Assembly (NCBI RefSeq): GCF_000513895.2
Contig: NZ_CP165782.1
Location: 868,001 to 932,000, forward strand
Length of the DNA: 64,000 bases
From: Ensifer sp. WSM1721
Lineage (GTDB): Bacteria > Pseudomonadota > Alphaproteobacteria > Rhizobiales > Rhizobiaceae
Reading direction: 5' to 3'
A program made the position numbers and the translations under genes. The notes beneath the pieces are model-generated. The model saw only the letters and a program-made list of their open reading frames with translations. It did not search any database and was not told the DNA's origin. How positions within the stretch are numbered: position 1 is the first letter of the stretch; each line of letters begins with the position of its first letter. Below are positions 62,834 to 64,000 of the stretch, piece by piece.

Positions 62834-64000
62834 ATGGCGTCCTCTCCCTCTCACGAGATTGAAGCACAAGATCAAGCGGTCGTGAGGGGATGGCGGCCGT
62901 TCCTGAGGCGCAATCAGCGCTATCTCTCCGCCGCTGGCACACTCGTCGTGATTGCGCTCTTCGGAGCCGCGATCTTTCATCTGACGGCAGAGGTGCAATA
63001 TGGGGACGTCGTCTCGGCACTGGCCGATACGAGCTGGTGTTCGGTGGCTGCGGCCGTCCTGTTCACGGGCCTGAGTTTTCTGGCGCTCACCTTCTACGAC
63101 GTCGGCGCCCTCGACTATATCCGGCGCAAGCTCCCCTATGCCGATGTCGCGCTGACGGCCGCCTGCGCCTATGCGGTCGGCAACACCGCCGGCTTCGGCC
63201 CGTTGAGTGGCGGTGCGATCCGATATCGATCCTATTCGCGACTCGGCCTCGAACCTGACGATATTGCTCGCGTCATCGCCTTTGTGACGCTCGCCTTCGG
63301 GTTGGGCCTCGCGGCCGTTGCCTGTCTGAGCCTGCTTGCTGTCGGTGAGCACGTCGCGCCGCTTACCGGCCTCGATGCGTTCTGGCTGCGCATAATAGCC
63401 GCCGTCGTGCTCGCCGGCTTGCTCGCGGTCCTGATAGCCGGGCGCAGCGGCCATGCGTTCAGCATCGGGCGCTTCACCCTGCGCCTGCCGGATTCCAGGA
63501 CATCGTCGCGCCAGTTCCTGGTGACGGCGCTCGATCTTGCCTCATCCGCGACTGTTCTCTACGTGCTCCTGCCAAGCGGAACGATCGGCTGGCCGGCTTT
63601 TCTTGCAATCTATTCGATTGCCGTCGGGCTCGGCGTGCTCAGCCACGTGCCTGCGGGGCTTGGTGTCTTCGAGACTGTGATCGTCGCGACCCTTGGGCAT
63701 GCGGCCGATGTCGACGCGATCCTCGGCGCGCTCGTCCTCTACCGCCTGATCTATCACGTCCTGCCGCTGCTGGTCGCGCTCGTTGTGATCGTCGGGATCG
63801 AGCTGCGCCAGCTCGCCGGCCACCCGGTCGCCTCCAGCCTGCGCCGTGCCGGCGGCCGCATGACGCCGCTTCTGCTTGCCACGCTCGCACTGGTGCTTTC
63901 CCTCATGCTGGTGCTGTCGAGTGTGACGCCGACGCCGGACGAGAACCTGGCCTTCCTCGCGAACTATGTCTCTCTTCCGATCGTGGAAGGAGCGCATTTC
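62834..64000 (+). CDS. lpiA: Phosphatidylglycerol lysyltransferase-type protein (LpiA/MprF), N-terminal part
   Basis: The frame is open from the ATG at 62834 to the window's end (389 codons, no stop). It has an N-terminal series of about ten hydrophobic helices, the flippase-like part of MprF (FGPLSGGAIRYRSYSRLGL, HVPAGLGVFETVIVATLG). The synthase domain lies beyond the window. LpiA makes lysyl-phosphatidylglycerol and is acid-inducible in Rhizobium tropici and Sinorhizobium medicae, raising resistance to cationic peptides. The ribosome binding site is weak. An acvB/atvA-type gene is expected downstream by family context. Confidence 0.85.
   Translation, partial: MASSPSHEIEAQDQAVVRGWRPFLRRNQRYLSAAGTLVVIALFGAAIFHLTAEVQYGDVVSALADTSWCSVAAAVLFTGLSFLALTFYDVGALDYIRRKLPYADVALTAACAYAVGNTAGFGPLSGGAIRYRSYSRLGLEPDDIARVIAFVTLAFGLGLAAVACLSLLAVGEHVAPLTGLDAFWLRIIAAVVLAGLLAVLIAGRSGHAFSIGRFTLRLPDSRTSSRQFLVTALDLASSATVLYVLLPSGTIGWPAFLAIYSIAVGLGVLSHVPAGLGVFETVIVATLGHAADVDAILGALVLYRLIYHVLPLLVALVVIVGIELRQLAGHPVASSLRRAGGRMTPLLLATLALVLSLMLVLSSVTPTPDENLAFLANYVSLPIVEGAHF

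Overview
The window is a stretch of chromosome from an alphaproteobacterium of the order Rhizobiales, most probably Sinorhizobium (Ensifer) and near S. meliloti/S. medicae. The grounds are high-GC, tightly packed core genes; a RopB/Omp25-type outer membrane protein; an lpiA/mprF-type gene; a pssA-psd pair; and at least five copies of a palindromic intergenic repeat that looks like the rhizobial RIME1 element. This is recognition from memory, not a database result. No tRNA, rRNA, CRISPR array, prophage or insertion sequence was seen.

Layout. 1-8.3 kb: end of cimA, rarD, a LOG-family gene, a LysM envelope protein, an Atm1-type ABC exporter, and psd-pssA (phosphatidylethanolamine synthesis). 8.3-20.6 kb, mainly minus strand: an SDR, purF, cvpA, radA, alr, dnaB, rplI, a DUF2232 membrane protein, rpsR and rpsF. 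A plus-strand AraC regulator with azlC-azlD sits between alr and dnaB. 21-30 kb: a Cys-rich copper-binding-type protein, a Tas-like aldo/keto reductase, then fabD-fabG-acpP-fabF-mltG-yicC-gmk. 30-37.6 kb, minus strand: lptF-lptG-lptD-surA-like-pdxA-rsmA, an outer-membrane biogenesis run. 37.8-44.1 kb: pepA, holC, a sugar dehydrogenase, a GNAT protein and an ABC-F ATPase.

44.3-51.8 kb is the most accessory part. It holds two tandem small secreted paralogues, a large adenylation/carrier/membrane-acyltransferase fusion, DinB, a LigE-like GST, ndk, and a CGNR regulator with a lipoprotein facing an orphan LivH-like permease. 51.8-64 kb: moaE-moaD-pgsA, uvrC and a FolM-like SDR, a RopB-type porin, a GST, RNase T2, rlmJ, an orphan molybdopterin oxidoreductase, nudK, and the start of lpiA/mprF, which runs off the window.

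Membrane themes recur: fatty acid synthesis, PE and PG synthesis, lysyl-PG and LPS transport. The strongest candidate for something little described is the 885-residue fusion at 45.2-47.9 kb. It puts activation, carrier and membrane acyl-transfer functions in one polypeptide, and a TGA-N9-TCA palindrome of the rhizobial iron-responsive-operator type lies in its promoter region.
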